Positions 5,514 through 5,590 of a stretch of DNA of 5,590 nt are shown one piece after another. The translations under genes and the position numbers were made by a program. The notes below the pieces were generated by a model. The model was not told where the DNA came from. It ran no database searches and saw nothing but the letters and a program-made list of their open reading frames with translations. The stretch comes from an uncultured Lewinella sp. (GTDB taxonomy: Bacteria; Bacteroidota; Bacteroidia; Chitinophagales; Saprospiraceae): NCBI GenBank assembly GCA_938021455.1, contig CALIGP010000181.1, positions 1 to 5,590 on the forward strand, read 5' to 3'. Each line of letters opens with the position of its first letter. The first letter of the stretch is position 1.

Positions 5514-5575
5514 AGCGATCAGCGGACAGCATTCAGACAAAACAGCTCTGAATGCTGTCCGCTGATCGCTTTTTT
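5514..5575 (+). terminator. Long perfect-stem intrinsic terminator
   Basis: Arms 5514-5537 and 5547-5570 are perfect inverse complements (24 bp) around a 9-nt loop, CAAAACAGC, and are followed by a T-run from 5570 to 5575. The opposite strand is followed by A residues, so termination is expected only in the plus direction. It is the first T-tailed hairpin after the kinase/regulator pair and probably ends their transcript. The stem is far longer than a terminator needs, which hints at a second function or a repeat origin. Confidence 0.85.
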
Positions 5576-5590
5576 ATGCCAACCAAACTG

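Overview
The window looks like chromosomal DNA from a member of the Bacteroidota, possibly a Saprospiria/Lewinella-type marine or environmental lineage. This is an inference from protein style (a PAS histidine kinase followed by an Rcp1-like receiver, and an ECF sigma factor with no adjacent anti-sigma), A-rich leaders that mostly lack a Shine-Dalgarno sequence, and possible TAnnTTTG-like promoter elements. The finer placement is weak. No transposase, integrase, phage gene, tRNA, rRNA or CRISPR array is visible.

Layout. Left half, minus strand, transcribed right to left: hemL (glutamate-1-semialdehyde aminomutase, 2459-1152), then a REP-like double hairpin that fills most of the 69-nt gap, then an ACAD10/11-type phosphotransferase (1082-60), then the first 18 codons of a probable acyl-CoA dehydrogenase running off the left edge. 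The last two genes are separated by only three bases and share a frame. They look like a split version of the kinase-dehydrogenase fusion known from eukaryotic ACAD10/ACAD11 and of the LvaA/LvaC pair, so a role in catabolism of 4-hydroxy acids is a reasonable hypothesis.

A 314-nt divergent spacer (2460-2773) separates hemL from the right half, which is all plus strand: an ECF sigma-70 factor (2774-3283) closed by a strong intrinsic terminator, a soluble PAS histidine kinase (3516-4826) and a single-domain Rcp1-like response regulator (4946-5356, using an internal ATG with a Shine-Dalgarno-like sequence). The kinase and regulator form a plausible cytoplasmic two-component pair. No DNA-binding output is attached, so the signal probably leaves by protein contact. 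A functional link to the neighbouring sigma factor is only suggested by position.

The last 234 nt are non-coding and densely structured: short TAGACG-type repeat units pointing in both directions (the first begins in the regulator's own stop codon), a small bulged hairpin, and a perfect 24-bp stem with a T-run that should end transcription. The most notable items are the in-frame kinase/dehydrogenase junction, the REP-like element abutting the hemL stop, the inverted repeat array after the regulator, and a low-complexity insertion inside the kinase's PAS domain. I did not see clear evidence of a wholly new system.
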